Source: Mangrovactinospora gilvigrisea (lineage in GTDB: Bacteria; Actinomycetota; Actinomycetes; Streptomycetales; Streptomycetaceae). From it: a stretch of 64,000 nt of DNA. This document shows, piece after piece, positions 23,729-34,248 of this stretch. Numbering within the stretch: position 1 is the stretch's first letter; each line of letters opens with the position of its first letter. The translations under genes were made by a program, and so were the position numbers. Below the pieces are notes generated by a model, which had not been told where the DNA came from, did no database searches, and worked only from the letters and a program-made list of their open reading frames with translations. Location: positions 1 to 64,000 of the forward strand of contig NZ_MLCF01000022.1 in assembly GCF_001879105.1 (NCBI RefSeq), written 5' to 3'.

Positions 23729-25086
23729 ATCCCCGCGATCAGCTTGTCCACCCGGTCGTCCTCGCTGCGGAACGGGTCCTTGCAGAGCACCGTGCGCTGC
23801 GCCTGGTCGTTGAGCTTCAGATGCACCCAGTCGACGGTGAAGTCGCGGCGCTGCTCCTGCGCCCGGCGGATGAAGTCGCCGCGCAGCCGGGCCCGGGTGG
23901 TCTGCGGGGGCACCGACTTCGCCTCGAAGATCTTCAGATCGCTGGTGACCCGCTTCGCCCGCCCCTTGTTCTGCAGCAGGTAGAAGAGGCCGCGGCGGCG
24001 GTGGATGTCGTGGTAGGCGAGGTCCATCTGCGCCACCCGCGGATGCGACATGCTGATGCCGTTCCGCTCCCGGTAGCGCTCGATCAACTGGTACTTCATC
24101 ACCCAGTCGATCTCCTCGCCGACCGAGGCGAGGTCGCCGGAGCGGATCGCGGAGAGCGTCCGGCCCCACAGCTCCAGCACCTGGTCGACCATGCCGGTGC
24201 GCAGCCCGCGGCGGTCGACGAACTCCACGGCGCGCTCGTAGTACTCCTGCTGGATGTCGAGGGCGCCCGCCTCCCGGCCGTTGGCGAGCCGCACCTTGCG
24301 CTGCCCGGTCAGGTCGTGGCTCACCTCGCGGATCGCCCGGATCGGGTTCTCCAGCGTCAGGTCCCGTATCACCGTGCCCGACTCGATCATGCGGAGCACC
24401 AGGTCGGTGGCGCCGACCTTGAGCATGGTGGTGGTCTCCGACATGTTGGAGTCGCCGACGATGACGTGCAGGCGGCGGTAGCGCTCGGCGTCGGCGTGCG
24501 GCTCGTCCCGGGTGTTGATGATGGGGCGGGAGCGGGTGGTCGCCGAGCTGACGCCCTCCCAGATGTGCTCGGCCCGCTGGCTGACGCAGTAGACCGCGCC
24601 CCGCGGGGTCTGCAGCACCTTGCCGGCGCCGCAGATCAGCTGCCGGGTCACCAGGAACGGGATGAGCACGTCGGCGAGGCGCGAGAACTCGCCGTGCCGC
24701 GCCACCAGGTAGTTCTCGTGGCAGCCGTAGGAGTTGCCGGCCGAGTCGGTGTTGTTCTTGAACAGGTAGACGTCGCCGGCGATGCCCTCCTCGTGCAGGC
24801 GCCGCTCGGCGTCCACCAGCAGGCCCTCGAGGATCCGCTCCCCGGCCTTGTCGTGGGTGACGAGCTCGGTGACGTTGTCGCACTCCGGCGTCGCGTACTC
24901 CGGGTGGCTGCCGACGTCCAGATACAGTCGCGCCCCGTTGCGCAGGAAGACATTGCTGCTGCGCCCCCACGACACGACCCGGCGGAAGAGGTAGCGCGCC
25001 ACCTCGTCCGGCGACAGACGGCGCTGACCCCGGAACGTGCAGGTGACGCCGTACTCGTTCTCCAACCCGAAAATGCGGCGGTCCAT
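23725..25086 (-). CDS. pafA: Pup-protein ligase PafA
   Basis: The 453-residue enzyme activates the C-terminal glutamate of Pup with ATP and joins it to lysines of target proteins. It belongs to the glutamine-synthetase-like fold. Visible are Glu9 in FGLENEYGV, the catalytic base Asp57 in [11 protein letters not shown], and [19 protein letters not shown] and [31 protein letters not shown] regions shared with Dop. It lacks the long Dop loop. It starts at ATG 25086. It lies downstream of the proteasome genes, separated only by the MFS gene. Confidence 0.97.
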   Translation of the reverse strand: MDRRIFGLENEYGVTCTFRGQRRLSPDEVARYLFRRVVSWGRSSNVFLRNGARLYLDVGSHPEYATPECDNVTELVTHDKAGERILEGLLVDAERRLHEEGIAGDVYLFKNNTDSAGNSYGCHENYLVARHGEFSRLADVLIPFLVTRQLICGAGKVLQTPRGAVYCVSQRAEHIWEGVSSATTRSRPIINTRDEPHADAERYRRLHVIVGDSNMSETTTMLKVGATDLVLRMIESGTVIRDLTLENPIRAIREVSHDLTGQRKVRLANGREAGALDIQQEYYERAVEFVDRRGLRTGMVDQVLELWGRTLSAIRSGDLASVGEEIDWVMKYQLIERYRERNGISMSHPRVAQMDLAYHDIHRRRGLFYLLQNKGRAKRVTSDLKIFEAKSVPPQTTRARLRGDFIRRAQEQRRDFTVDWVHLKLNDQAQRTVLCKDPFRSEDDRVDKLIAGM

Positions 25087-25134
25087 GGTTGAACAGTACG
25101 CTCGCGACGCCCTGCTGAAACCGCGTCGCGTGAC

Positions 25135-26331
25135 TCAATTCACCGGGTTCGCCGAGCCGGACCGATCGGATCGGGCCAGCAGGGGCGCCGAGCCGAGCTG
25201 GACGGCGAGCGCGGCGAGGGCGCCCGCGGCGGCCACCAGGAAGCCGGCGCCGTCGCCGAGCCGTCCGGTGGCGGGGCCGGCGACGGCCGAGCCGGCCGCG
25301 GCGCCCACCCCGAAGGCCGTCACCAGCCAGGAGAACGCCTCGGTGACGGTGCCGGCCGGGGCGTGCCCGTCCACCACCAGGAAGGCGCAGGCGAGGCTGG
25401 GCGCCAGGAAGAGGCCCGCCAGGGCGGTGAGGGCGGCCATCGCGGGCAGCAGCCCGGGGCCGAGCGCGGGCGGCAGGAAGCACACCGCCAGGGCCGCAGT
25501 GAGCAGCCGCAGCCGCCGCTCCGGGCGCCCCGTCCAGGTGCGCGAGCCGTAGCCGACGCCGCCGAGCAGCGCGCCGAAGGAGAAGGCGGCGAGCAGCACC
25601 CCGGAGGCGTTGCGGTCGCCGATCCGGGCGGCGTAGCCGAGCGCGCCGACGTTCATCGCGCCGAGCGCCACCCCGACGAAGAGGAAGGCCCCGAAGAGGG
25701 CGAGCAGCCCCGGCGAGCGCAGCGGGCCCAGCCAGTGCGCCTCGCGGGGCCCCGGGCGCCAGGAGCGGGACGGCGGGGCGGTGATCACCACCAGGGCGCC
25801 GGCGAGGCCCAGCAGGCCGGTCAGGACCAGCCCCCAGGCCGTGGAGAGGCCGTCGGCGAAGAGGGTGACGAGCAGCGGCCCGGCGACGAAGAGCAGCTCC
25901 TGGGTGGCCGCGTCCAGCGCGTAGGCGGCGCGGACGTGCGCGGCGTCGGGGAGCACCGCGGGCCAGAGCGCGCGCAGCCCCGCCTCCAGGGGCGGGGTGA
26001 AGAGCCCGGCCGCGGCGGCGAGCGCGAAGGAGCCGGCGCCGCGGTGCGGGCCGGCCGCGGCGAGCGCGGCGAAGGCCGCGGTGGCCAGCAGAGCGGCGCC
26101 GCCGATGACCCGGGGCTGGCCGCGCAGGTCGACGAGCCGCCCCAGCAGGGGCTGGCCGACCGCCTGGCCGAGCGCGTAACTGGCCGTCAGCAGCCCGGCC
26201 AGGGCGTAGCTGCCGCCGTGCTCGCGGGTGAAGAGCAGGACGGCCAGCGAGGCCATCCCGACGGGTAACCGCCCGATCAGCGTCCCGCCGAGCAGCCGGA
26301 CGGCGTGCCGGGCGCCGAGCACCCCGCGCAT
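25135..26331 (-). CDS. MFS transporter with a TTA codon, inside the proteasome locus
   Basis: The 398-residue protein has twelve hydrophobic segments in the major facilitator pattern and starts at ATG 26331. Leu22 is encoded by TTA (26268-26266), the only in-frame TTA I found in this window's genes. In Streptomyces this codon needs the bldA tRNA and delays translation until late growth. The substrate is unknown. It sits between prcA and pafA on the same strand with short gaps (49-50 bp), so it is probably co-transcribed with the proteasome genes but translated under developmental control. Confidence 0.88.
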   Translation of the reverse strand: MRGVLGARHAVRLLGGTLIGRLPVGMASLAVLLFTREHGGSYALAGLLTASYALGQAVGQPLLGRLVDLRGQPRVIGGAALLATAAFAALAAAGPHRGAGSFALAAAAGLFTPPLEAGLRALWPAVLPDAAHVRAAYALDAATQELLFVAGPLLVTLFADGLSTAWGLVLTGLLGLAGALVVITAPPSRSWRPGPREAHWLGPLRSPGLLALFGAFLFVGVALGAMNVGALGYAARIGDRNASGVLLAAFSFGALLGGVGYGSRTWTGRPERRLRLLTAALAVCFLPPALGPGLLPAMAALTALAGLFLAPSLACAFLVVDGHAPAGTVTEAFSWLVTAFGVGAAAGSAVAGPATGRLGDGAGFLVAAAGALAALAVQLGSAPLLARSDRSGSANPVN

Positions 26332-26380
26332 CCCGGGCGAGGCCCGGTCGGGCGGGGTGCCGGGACGGGGGCCGCGGCGC

Positions 26381-27130
26381 CTAGTCAGCCGTGCCCTCCT
26401 CCTCCTGGTCCTCGGACGCGCCCTCCTCCTGCTCGGCCAGCATCCGCTTCAGCTGCTCGCCGGTGATCCGCTTGAACTTGCGCTTCTGCGGCCGGGTGCG
26501 GTCGAGGGCGGCGACCTCCAGCTGGTCGGCGGTGATCTCCCGGGTGCCGCCGTTGCCGTCCCGGGAGAGGGCGGCGACGCCCAGCCGGACGGCCTCGCCC
26601 AGGCTCATGCCGTCCCGGTAGCGCTGGTCGAGGTAGCTGCGCAGCTGCTCGGGCTGCGCACCGCCCATCGCCGCCACCCGGTGCTCCTCGACCACCGAGC
26701 CGTCGTGCGGCAGCCGGTAGATCTCGTCGCCGTCGGGGTCGTCGCCGACCTCGGCGATGAACAGCTCGACCTCGTAGGGCTTCTCGGCGGTGCTGGAGAA
26801 GATGCTGCCCAGCGCCTGGGCGTAGAGGTTGGACAGCCCACGGGCCGTCACATCGCTGCGGTCGTACTGGTATCCGCGAAGGTCGGCGTAGCGGATGCCG
26901 ACCGTGCGCAGCGTCTCGAACTCGTTGTACTTGCCGACCGCGGCGAAACTGATGCGGTCGTAGATCTCGCTGAACTTGTGGAGCGTCTGCTGGGGGTTCT
27001 CGGCAACGAAGACGATCCCGTCGGCAAAGTTCAGGGCCGCGACGCTCCGGCCGCGGGCGATGTTCTTGCGCGCGTACTCGGCGCGGTCCGCCATGGCCTG
27101 CTGCGGCGAGACGTAGAACGGCGTCGACAC
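26381..27130 (-). CDS. prcA: Proteasome alpha subunit
   Basis: The protein of 249 residues (from GTG 27130, VSTPFYVSPQQAMADRAEYARK) is a typical actinobacterial alpha subunit, forming the outer gating rings of the 20S core. It has no N-terminal catalytic threonine. GTG 27139 would add three residues (VTP) but leaves only 2 nt to the AAAGGG site; the family start favours 27130. The C-terminal 25 residues are strongly acidic. It follows prcB by about 55 bp. Confidence 0.95.
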   Translation of the reverse strand: MSTPFYVSPQQAMADRAEYARKNIARGRSVAALNFADGIVFVAENPQQTLHKFSEIYDRISFAAVGKYNEFETLRTVGIRYADLRGYQYDRSDVTARGLSNLYAQALGSIFSSTAEKPYEVELFIAEVGDDPDGDEIYRLPHDGSVVEEHRVAAMGGAQPEQLRSYLDQRYRDGMSLGEAVRLGVAALSRDGNGGTREITADQLEVAALDRTRPQKRKFKRITGEQLKRMLAEQEEGASEDQEEEGTAD

Positions 27131-27184
27131 CGGCGTCACGTCCCTTTCTGGGTCTTGATGGGAATCTGGGGGCTGGTCATCGCA

Positions 27185-28033
27185 TCACAGCAGCGGGGCC
27201 TGCGGACCGTCCGGCCGTTCCATCCGGTGGTCGAGGATGTCGCGGGCCTTGGCCGCGACCTCGGCCTCCGGCATCATCCGGACGCCGTCCGCGGTGACGA
27301 GGCCGATGGTCGGGAAGATCTTGCGGCCGATGTCCGGGCCGCCGGTGGCGGAGTCGTCGTCGGCGGCGTCGTAGAGCGCCTGGATGGTCATGGTGACGGC
27401 CTCGTCGGCCGACATGCCCTCGCGGTAGAGCTTCTTGAGGGCGCCCCGGGCGAAGACGGAGCCCGAGCCGGTGCCGGCGAAGCCGGCCTCCTCGGAGCGG
27501 CCGCCGGTGACGTCGTAGGTGAAGACCCGGCCGGCCGCGCGGTGCTCGTCGTAGCCGGCGAAGATCGGGACGACGGCGAGGCCCTGGAGGGCCATGCCGA
27601 GGCTGTCGCGGATCATCGAGGAGAGCCGGTTGGCCTTGCCGTCGAAGGAGAGGCCGGCCCCCTCGATCTTCTCGTAGTGCTCCAGCTCCAGCTGGAACAG
27701 GCGGATCATCTCGATGCCCAGGCCCGCGGTGCCGGCCATGCCGATGAGGGAGTACTCGTCGGCGGCGTGGACCTTCTCGATGTCGCGCTGGGCGATGACG
27801 TTGCCCATGGTGGCCCGGCGGTCGCCCGCCATCACCACGCCCCCGGCGAAGGTGGCCGCGACGATGGTGGTGCCGTGCGGGGCGGCCTCGGGAGCCACGG
27901 GCGCGCTCGGCAGCTGCCGACTGCCCGGCAGCAGGCCCGGTGCATGCGCGGCGAGGAATTCGGTGAACGAGGAGGTGCCCGGCGTCAGATACGCGGCGGG
28001 GAACCGCCCCGGCCCCTCTGTGTAGGCAGCCAC
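27185..28033 (-). CDS. prcB: Proteasome beta subunit, catalytic
   Basis: The 282-residue precursor starts at GTG 28033, preceded by AAGGAG. A propeptide of 54 residues ends in HG; autocleavage would expose Thr55 ([11 protein letters not shown]) as the nucleophile. Active-site Asp and Lys lie in [12 protein letters not shown] and [12 protein letters not shown], and GTGSGS is further downstream. It forms the two inner rings of the 20S proteasome with PrcA. It is 182 bp downstream of pup, with a hairpin between. Confidence 0.97.
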   Translation of the reverse strand: MAAYTEGPGRFPAAYLTPGTSSFTEFLAAHAPGLLPGSRQLPSAPVAPEAAPHGTTIVAATFAGGVVMAGDRRATMGNVIAQRDIEKVHAADEYSLIGMAGTAGLGIEMIRLFQLELEHYEKIEGAGLSFDGKANRLSSMIRDSLGMALQGLAVVPIFAGYDEHRAAGRVFTYDVTGGRSEEAGFAGTGSGSVFARGALKKLYREGMSADEAVTMTIQALYDAADDDSATGGPDIGRKIFPTIGLVTADGVRMMPEAEVAAKARDILDHRMERPDGPQAPLL

Positions 28034-28170
28034 GCGTCTCCTTCCAGATAGTCGGCGGCCAGACGCAGCACGTCGGGCCGGTGCGGTGGTGGGTCACCGT
28101 GCCACGGACCCTAGCCGGTCCGACAGGGTCGGATCCATGCCCGTTCGCTGTGCGGTGACAGGGCATCAGC

Positions 28171-28199
28171 CGCCCCGGGGCGGCACACGCCCCGGGGCG
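28171..28199 (-). terminator. Hairpin between pup and prcB
   Basis: A perfect 12-bp stem (28171-28182 with 28188-28199) has loop GCACA and starts 16 bp after the pup stop. It may end or attenuate the dop-pup transcript, so that Pup is made in excess over the proteasome subunits. Confidence 0.65.
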
Positions 28200-28214
28200 A
28201 GAACTGCAGGGGGC

Positions 28215-28433
28215 CTATTGGCCGCCCTTCTGGACGAATCCCCGAACGAAATCCTCGGCATTGGACTCGAGCACATCGTCGATTTCGTCGAGAACGTCAT
28301 CGACATCTTCGCTGAGCTTTTCGTGCCTTTCCTTTACGTCTTCCGAGACCTCGGCCTCGGGCGCCTGCTCCTCGACCTCCTCGGAGCTGCGCGTCGCCCG
28401 CTGCTGGCCGCCGCCGGTGTCGCTGCCTGCCAT
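28215..28433 (-). CDS. pup: Prokaryotic ubiquitin-like protein Pup
   Basis: The 72-residue protein starts at ATG 28433 with GAGGGGTGAG upstream. It is acidic and disordered, with a helix SEDVDDVLDEIDDVLESNAE that binds the ARC coiled coil. It ends in GGQ. The C-terminal Gln must be deamidated to Glu by Dop before PafA can attach it to target lysines. It follows dop by 95 bp. Confidence 0.97.
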   Translation of the reverse strand: MAGSDTGGGQQRATRSSEEVEEQAPEAEVSEDVKERHEKLSEDVDDVLDEIDDVLESNAEDFVRGFVQKGGQ

Positions 28434-28528
28434 GGTTCTCACCCCTCGGTGGTGGGTCGTGCCCTGACTACCACTGCCCTCGACCCTAAGTCCTCAATCG
28501 GACATTCGCCCTGAACTTTCCAGGCCGC

Positions 28529-30043
28529 TCAGCCGCCCCCGGACAGGACGCGGACCAGGTCCTCGGCCGTCCGGCAGCGGTCCAGCAGCGCCTTGACATG
28601 GTTGCGGGTGCCGCGCAGCGGCTCCAGGGTCGGGACCCGCTGCAGCGAGTCCCGCCCCGGGAGATCGAAGATGACGGAGTCCCAGGAGGCCGCCGCCACG
28701 TGCTCCGCGTACTGCTCCAGGCAGCGGCCGCGGAAATAGGCCCGGGTGTCCTCGGGCGGGGCCGTCATCGCCCGCCGGATCTCGTCCTCCTCCAGCAGCC
28801 GCTCGAAGCGGCCCTTGGCGACGAGCCGGTTGTAGACGCCCTTCTCCGGGCGCACATCGCTGTACTGCAGGTCGACCAGGTGCAGGGTGGGGGCGTCCCA
28901 GTCGACGCCGTCGCGCCGGCGGTAGCCGTCCAGCAGCTGCTTCTTGGCGACCCAGTCGAGCTCCCGGGAGAGCGACTCGGGGTTGTTCTCCAGGCGGTTC
29001 AGCACGTCCTCCCAACGGGTGAGGACGTCCCGGGTCTGCTCGTCGGCGTCGACGCCGTAGCGGTCCTCGACGTACTTGCGGGCCAGCTCGCAGTACTCCA
29101 TCTGCAGCTGGACCGCGGTGAGCTTGCGCCCGCTGCGCAGCCGCACCAGATGCTGCAGCGTCGGGTCGTGGGAGACCTGGTGGAGGGTGCGGACCGGCTG
29201 GTCGACCGCCAGGTCGATGCTGATGAAGCCGTCCTCGATCATGGCCAGCACCAGCGAGGTGGTGCCCAGCTTGAGGTACGTCGAGACCTCGGAGAGGTTG
29301 GCGTCCCCGATGATCACGTGCAGCCGGCGGTACTTCTCGGCGTCCGCGTGCGGCTCGTCGCGGGTGTTGATGATCGGCCGCTTCAGCGTCGTCTCCAGGC
29401 CGACCTCGACCTCGAAGTAGTCCGCGCGCTGGCTGATCTGGAAGCCGTGCTCCTGGCCGTCCTGGCCGATGCCGACCCGTCCGGCGCCGGTGACCACCTG
29501 GCGGGAGACGAAGAACGGGGTGAGGTGCCGGACGATGTCCGAGAAGGGCGTGGCCCGGGCCATCAGGTAGTTCTCGTGGCAGCCGTAACTGGCGCCCTTG
29601 TTGTCGGTGTTGTTCTTGTACAGGTGCAGGGGGCTCGCCCCGGGCACCTCGGCGGCCCGCAGCGCCGCCTCGGCCATCACCCGCTCGCCGGCCTTGTCCC
29701 ACAGCAGGGCGTCGCGCGGGTTGGTGGTCTCGGGGGCGGAGTACTCGGGGTGCGCGTGGTCGACGTAGAGCCGCGCGCCGTTGGTGAGGATGACGTTGGC
29801 CAGGCCGATGTCCTCGTCGGTGAGCTGGCTGGCGTCGGCCGCGTCGCGGGCGAGGTCGAAGCCGCGGGCGTCCCGCAGCGGGTTCTCCTCCTCGAAGTCC
29901 CACCGGGCGCGGCGGGCGCGCTGCATGGCGGCCGCGTAGGCGTTGACGATCTGCGACGAGCTGAGCATGGCGTTGGCGTTCGGGTGTCCGGGCACGGAGA
30001 TGCCGTACTCGGTCTCGATGCCCATCACGCGACGTACGGTCAT
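28529..30043 (-). CDS. dop: Deamidase/depupylase of Pup (Dop)
   Basis: The 504-residue protein is a PafA paralogue that converts the terminal Gln of Pup to Glu and removes Pup from substrates. Glu10 lies in [10 protein letters not shown] and Asp95 in [11 protein letters not shown]. The Dop-specific loop lies around residues 40-80 (including [18 protein letters not shown]). The motif [32 protein letters not shown] is shared with PafA. It starts at ATG 30043 after GAGGAGG. It is followed by pup on the same strand. Confidence 0.97.
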   Translation of the reverse strand: MTVRRVMGIETEYGISVPGHPNANAMLSSSQIVNAYAAAMQRARRARWDFEEENPLRDARGFDLARDAADASQLTDEDIGLANVILTNGARLYVDHAHPEYSAPETTNPRDALLWDKAGERVMAEAALRAAEVPGASPLHLYKNNTDNKGASYGCHENYLMARATPFSDIVRHLTPFFVSRQVVTGAGRVGIGQDGQEHGFQISQRADYFEVEVGLETTLKRPIINTRDEPHADAEKYRRLHVIIGDANLSEVSTYLKLGTTSLVLAMIEDGFISIDLAVDQPVRTLHQVSHDPTLQHLVRLRSGRKLTAVQLQMEYCELARKYVEDRYGVDADEQTRDVLTRWEDVLNRLENNPESLSRELDWVAKKQLLDGYRRRDGVDWDAPTLHLVDLQYSDVRPEKGVYNRLVAKGRFERLLEEDEIRRAMTAPPEDTRAYFRGRCLEQYAEHVAAASWDSVIFDLPGRDSLQRVPTLEPLRGTRNHVKALLDRCRTAEDLVRVLSGGG

Positions 30044-30316
30044 GCCGCCTCCTCACCGTGTTCGGCGCGGCGCCCGGGATGGGCTCCGGCCGCGTGCGTT
30101 CCCGCTCCGCACGTGCACTTTCGTTCCCCCGGACCGAGCGTAGAACGCGGACGCGCCCAAGGGGAGATCATTTCACCGGATAAGTCGACGACTCGTCATA
30201 CGGCCGGTACGGGTGGGCCGTCCGAGACGCGCCCGGCCGCGAGCGACCCGTTGATGGGGGTCGCCCGCAGCCGGTCGTCGTCCGTTCTGCCGTTGTCCGT
30301 CGCGGTTGGCTGGCGC

Positions 30317-32080
30317 TTACAGGTACTGCCCGGTGTTCGCCACCGTGTCGATGGAGCGCCCGGTGTCCGCGCCCTGCTTGCCGGTGACGAGCGTGCGGAT
30401 GTAGACGATCCGCTCGCCCTTCTTGCCGGAGATGCGGGCCCAGTCGTCCGGGTTGGTGGTGTTGGGCAGGTCCTCGTTCTCCTTGAACTCGTCCACGCAG
30501 GCGTTGAGGAGGTGGGAGACGCGCAGGCCCTTCTGGCCGTGGTCGAGGAAGTCCTTGATGGCCATCTTCTTGGCGCGGCCCACGATGTTCTCGATCATCG
30601 CGCCGGAGTTGAAGTCCTTGAAGTACAGGACCTCCTTGTCGCCGTTGGCGTAGGTGACCTCCAGGAAGCGGTTCTCCTCCGACTCGGCGTACATCCGCTC
30701 GACGGCGGTGGCGATCATCGCGTCGAGGGTGGAGCGGGTGTGGCCGTCGTGCTCCTTGACGTCGTCCGGGTGCAGCGGCAGCCCCTCCACCAGGTACTTG
30801 GAGAAGATGTCGCGCGCCGCCTCGGCGTCCGGCCGCTCGATCTTGATCTTGACGTCCAGGCGGCCGGGCCGCAGGATCGCCGGGTCGATCATGTCCTCGC
30901 GGTTGGAGGCGCCGATGACGATGACGTTCTCCAGGCCCTCCACACCGTCGATCTCCGACAGCAGCTGCGGGACGATGGTGTTCTCCACGTCCGAGCTGAC
31001 CCCGGAGCCGCGGGTGCGGAAGAGGGAGTCCATCTCGTCGAAGAAGACGATGACGGGGGTGCCCTCGCTCGCCTTCTCGCGGGCCCGCTGGAAGACCAGG
31101 CGGATGTGCCGCTCGGTCTCGCCGACGTACTTGTTGAGCAGCTCGGGGCCCTTGATGTTGAGGAAGTAGCTCTTGCCCTGCGCCTGCCCGGTGACCTCGG
31201 CCACCTTCTTGGCGAGGGAGTTCGCCACCGCCTTGGCGATCAGGGTCTTGCCGCACCCGGGCGGGCCGTAGAGCAGCACGCCCTTCGGGGGCCGCAGCTG
31301 GTGCTCGCGGAAGAGGTCCGGGTAGAGGTAGGGCAGCTCGACGGCATCCCGGATCATCTCGATCTGGTTCCCCAGACCGCCGATCTTGGTGTAGTCGATG
31401 TCCGGGACCTCTTCGAGGACCAGCTCCTCGACCTCGCTCTTGGGCACCCGCTCGTAGACGTAGCCGGAGCGGGGGTCCAGCAGCAGGGCGTCGCCGGCGC
31501 GGATCGGCTGGTCGCGCAGCGGCTCGGCGAGCCGCACCACCCGCTCCTCGTCGGTGTGCCCTATCACGAGGGCGCGCTCGCCGTCGGCGAGCAGCTCCTT
31601 GAGGGTGACGATGTCGCCGACGGTCTCGAACTCGAGCGCCTCGATGACATTGAGCGCCTCGTTGAGCATGACCTCCTGACCGCGCTTCAGGCCGGCCAGG
31701 TCGATGTTGGGGCTGACGTTCACCCGCAGCTTGCGGCCGCCGGTGAAGATGTCGGCCGTCTCGTCGTCGTGCGCCTCGAGGAACACACCGAACCCGGACG
31801 GCGGCTGGGCCAGTCGGTCGACCTCTTCCTTGAGGGCCACGATCTGGTCGCGGGCCTCGCGCAGGGTCGAGGCCAACCTCTCGTTCTGGGCCGTCACCCC
31901 GGCCAGGCTGCTCTGCAGCTCGACGATCCGCTCTTCGAGGATCCTCGTGTGGCGCGGAGAGTCGGCCAGTTTCCGGCGCAGGACGGCGATCTCCTGCTCG
32001 AGGAACGAGATCTGGCTGGCTGCGTCGCCCGTGCCCCGTGCACGCGCGCCGCGGTTGATGTCGTCGTCGTGGGCTGCCAC
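30317..32080 (-). CDS. arc: Proteasome-associated AAA ATPase ARC/Mpa
   Basis: The 587-residue protein starts at GTG 32080 ([11 protein letters not shown]), 7 nt after GGAGGAGGT; GTG 32089 would overlap that site. Residues about 20-75 form the coiled coil that captures Pup, followed by tandem OB domains. The AAA module has Walker A GPPGCGKT and Walker [13 protein letters not shown], with arginine-finger region [13 protein letters not shown]. The C-terminus ends GQYL and docks into the PrcA ring. It unfolds pupylated proteins and feeds them to PrcAB. It lies 273 bp upstream of dop. Confidence 0.97.
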   Translation of the reverse strand: MAAHDDDINRGARARGTGDAASQISFLEQEIAVLRRKLADSPRHTRILEERIVELQSSLAGVTAQNERLASTLREARDQIVALKEEVDRLAQPPSGFGVFLEAHDDETADIFTGGRKLRVNVSPNIDLAGLKRGQEVMLNEALNVIEALEFETVGDIVTLKELLADGERALVIGHTDEERVVRLAEPLRDQPIRAGDALLLDPRSGYVYERVPKSEVEELVLEEVPDIDYTKIGGLGNQIEMIRDAVELPYLYPDLFREHQLRPPKGVLLYGPPGCGKTLIAKAVANSLAKKVAEVTGQAQGKSYFLNIKGPELLNKYVGETERHIRLVFQRAREKASEGTPVIVFFDEMDSLFRTRGSGVSSDVENTIVPQLLSEIDGVEGLENVIVIGASNREDMIDPAILRPGRLDVKIKIERPDAEAARDIFSKYLVEGLPLHPDDVKEHDGHTRSTLDAMIATAVERMYAESEENRFLEVTYANGDKEVLYFKDFNSGAMIENIVGRAKKMAIKDFLDHGQKGLRVSHLLNACVDEFKENEDLPNTTNPDDWARISGKKGERIVYIRTLVTGKQGADTGRSIDTVANTGQYL

Positions 32081-32357
32081 GGTCCTCACCTCCTCCGGGG
32101 AGCTGGACGCTACCCGACCCTACCTGTGCCGGGGTGTGTTGAAACCCCGAGATCGGAAAGACGGAACGGATGAAGGGGGATCTTCACCCGTGCGCACGCC
32201 CCCACGCTGTACCGGATACCCACCCTTGCCCGGCCGAAAGCCGTCGCCTGTATCGTCATTTGGGTCAACACCCGATCGCGGCGGGATTGTTCCGGAGTGC
32301 GGGAACGTCGCGCGGCGGTGGGGCGCAGGGCCCCAACAGGCAGGAACGGCAGGCGAG

Positions 32358-32642
32358 ATGTCCAGCGAAGAGCTCGAGGTGTGGATCGACCAGGAGCTGT
32401 GCACGGGCGACGGCATCTGCGCGCAATACGCACCAAATGTGTTCGAATTGGACATCGACGGGCTGGCGTACGTGAAGGGGGAGGACGACGAGCTGCGGCA
32501 GGCGCCGGGCGCGGCCGTGCCGGTGCCCCTCACGGTCCTCTCCGACGTGGTCGACTCGGCGAAGGAGTGCCCGGGCGAGTGCATCCATGTGCGCCGCCTG
32601 AAGGACCGGGTCGAGGTCTACGGACCGGACGCCGCGAGCTGA
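32358..32642 (+). CDS. Small ferredoxin, [3Fe-4S]-type
   Basis: The 94-residue protein starts at ATG 32358 with AGGCGAG upstream. Cluster ligands are Cys15 and Cys21 in CTGDGICAQYAPNVFE, and Cys71 in AKECPGEC; Cys75 is an additional cysteine. The spacing matches actinobacterial ferredoxins that pass electrons to cytochromes P450. No P450 gene is in the window, so the partner is elsewhere. It is transcribed divergently from arc, a position conserved in Streptomyces as far as I recall. Confidence 0.9.
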   Translation: MSSEELEVWIDQELCTGDGICAQYAPNVFELDIDGLAYVKGEDDELRQAPGAAVPVPLTVLSDVVDSAKECPGECIHVRRLKDRVEVYGPDAAS

Positions 32643-32696
32643 AACTTCGTCAGGGCGCACGGGGGGCGTACGGGGGCACGGACGGCGCACACCCGG

Positions 32697-33266
32697 TCAG
32701 ACCGACTGGGTGAGGCCCCCGGCGGGCTCGGTGCCCTCCAGCTTGAAGATGCCGGACGTCCACTCCCAGTGGACGTCGCCGGAGAGGTCCGCGCAGCAGC
32801 GCGGCACCTCCGGGGAGGAGTACCCCAGCATGGTGGCCCGCAGCCGGCCGTCCTGCAGCACCAGCTTCTTGACGGTGAGTCCCTTGCGCGGGTCGAGCAG
32901 CACGATCGGCTTCGCGGTGCCGCGCGCCGGCGTGTAGAGGAAGATGCCGTCCGGCGGCGACCCCGTCCCCGCGTTGCAGTGCGCGGCCAGCGCGGTGTCC
33001 GGCCGCCCGTCGTGGTCGAGGTCGGCGGTGATCCGCTTGGTGACGGCGACGCCCACGCCCCCGCAGTCCAGCGGCACCGAGGAGACCGGCACCGCGCCCG
33101 CCCCCCGCACCGGCTCCGCGGAGTGCGCCTGGGTCTCCCCCGGGCGCCCGACCAGCACCGCCGCCGTCACCGCGGCGAGCGCGGCCGCGGTGGCCAGCCA
33201 CTGCGCGGCGCCGCGCCGCCGGCTCGTCGGGGATGCGTCCTCGTGCTGGGGTGCGTCGCTTGCCAC
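32697..33266 (-). CDS. Membrane-anchored extracellular protein of unknown function
   Basis: The 189-residue protein has a short cytoplasmic start, one membrane segment (AAQWLATAAALAAVTAAVLVG, residues about 20-40) and an extracellular part. ADLDHDGRPDTAL resembles the calcium-binding DxDxDG loop of FG-GAP/VCBS repeats. Four extracellular cysteines (near residues 68, 97, 156 and 157) may pair. The start is GTG 33266. It follows the tRNA methyltransferase gene by about 30 bp. Confidence 0.75.
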   Translation of the reverse strand: MASDAPQHEDASPTSRRRGAAQWLATAAALAAVTAAVLVGRPGETQAHSAEPVRGAGAVPVSSVPLDCGGVGVAVTKRITADLDHDGRPDTALAAHCNAGTGSPPDGIFLYTPARGTAKPIVLLDPRKGLTVKKLVLQDGRLRATMLGYSSPEVPRCCADLSGDVHWEWTSGIFKLEGTEPAGGLTQSV

Positions 33267-33297
33267 GCTGTCGTTCGCCCTCCGCGCAGGATCCGGC

Positions 33298-34185
33298 TCA
33301 GCCTCGGTTCGATGCCTCGTAGTCCTCGCCGTACGCGCCCTTGGCGGGCCGGCGGCGACGCAGCGGCGGGGTGACGCCGTCGGCGAGGCGACGGGCCGTC
33401 AGCAGGAACCCGGTGTGCCCGATCATACGGTGATCGGGGCGCACGGCGAGGCCCTCGACGTGCCAGGTGCGGACGATCGTCTCCCAGGCGGCCGGCTCGG
33501 TGAAGGTGCCGTGCTCCCGCAGCGCCTCCACGACCCGGGACATCTGGGTGGTGGTGGCGACGTAGCAGCAGAGCACGCCGCCCGGCACCAGCGCCTTGGA
33601 GACCGCGTCGAGGCACTCCCAGGGCGCCAGCATGTCCAGGATGACGCGGTCGACGCCGGTCTCGTCCAGGGTGTCCTGGAGGTCGCCGACGCTCAGCTTC
33701 CACGCCGGGTGCGGCCCGCCGAAGTACCGCTCGACGTTCTTCCTCGCGATGTCCGCGAAGTCCTGGCGGCGCTCGTAGGAGGCGAGCATGCCGCCGTCGC
33801 CGACGGCCCGCAGCAGGGAGCAGCTCAGCGCCCCGGAGCCGACGCCGGCCTCCACGACGCGAGCGCCCGGGAAGATGTCGGCCATCGCCAGGATCTGCCC
33901 CGAGTCCTTCGGGTAGATCACGGCGGCGCCGCGCGGCATGGACAGGACGAAGTCGGAGAGCAGGGGACGCAGCGCAAGGTACTCGGTGTTGCCGGAGGAG
34001 CGCACCACGGTGCCCTCGGGCGAACCGATCAGCTCGTCGTGCGGGAAGGACCCCTTGTGGGTGTGGAAGGTCTTCCCGGCTTCGAGCGTGATCGTGTGGA
34101 GGCGACCCTTGGGGTCGGTGAGCTGGACCTGGTCCCCGACCTGGAAGGGCCCGCGACGGCGGGCGGCACCGGTCGGTTCGGACAT
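33298..34185 (-). CDS. trmI: tRNA (adenine-58-N1) methyltransferase TrmI
   Basis: The 295-residue protein has an N-terminal beta domain (FQVGDQVQLTDPKGRLHTI), then a Rossmann methyltransferase with the SAM motif VVEAGVGSGALSCSLLRAVG and the catalytic region VILDMLAPWECLDAV. It methylates A58 in the T-loop of tRNAs. In actinobacteria it lies next to the proteasome cluster, as here. It starts at ATG 34185. Confidence 0.93.
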   Translation of the reverse strand: MSEPTGAARRRGPFQVGDQVQLTDPKGRLHTITLEAGKTFHTHKGSFPHDELIGSPEGTVVRSSGNTEYLALRPLLSDFVLSMPRGAAVIYPKDSGQILAMADIFPGARVVEAGVGSGALSCSLLRAVGDGGMLASYERRQDFADIARKNVERYFGGPHPAWKLSVGDLQDTLDETGVDRVILDMLAPWECLDAVSKALVPGGVLCCYVATTTQMSRVVEALREHGTFTEPAAWETIVRTWHVEGLAVRPDHRMIGHTGFLLTARRLADGVTPPLRRRRPAKGAYGEDYEASNRG

Positions 34186-34248
34186 GCGGAACAGGCTAGC
34201 GCAGGTACGGGCGGGGTTTCGCCGCGGTGCGCCCGGAGCCCGCGCCGC

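Noticed and set aside
28106-28121. GGACC-N6-GGTCC palindrome between pup and prcB as an operator
   Set aside because: Five-base arms of GC-rich sequence are expected by chance here and no promoter elements are aligned with it.
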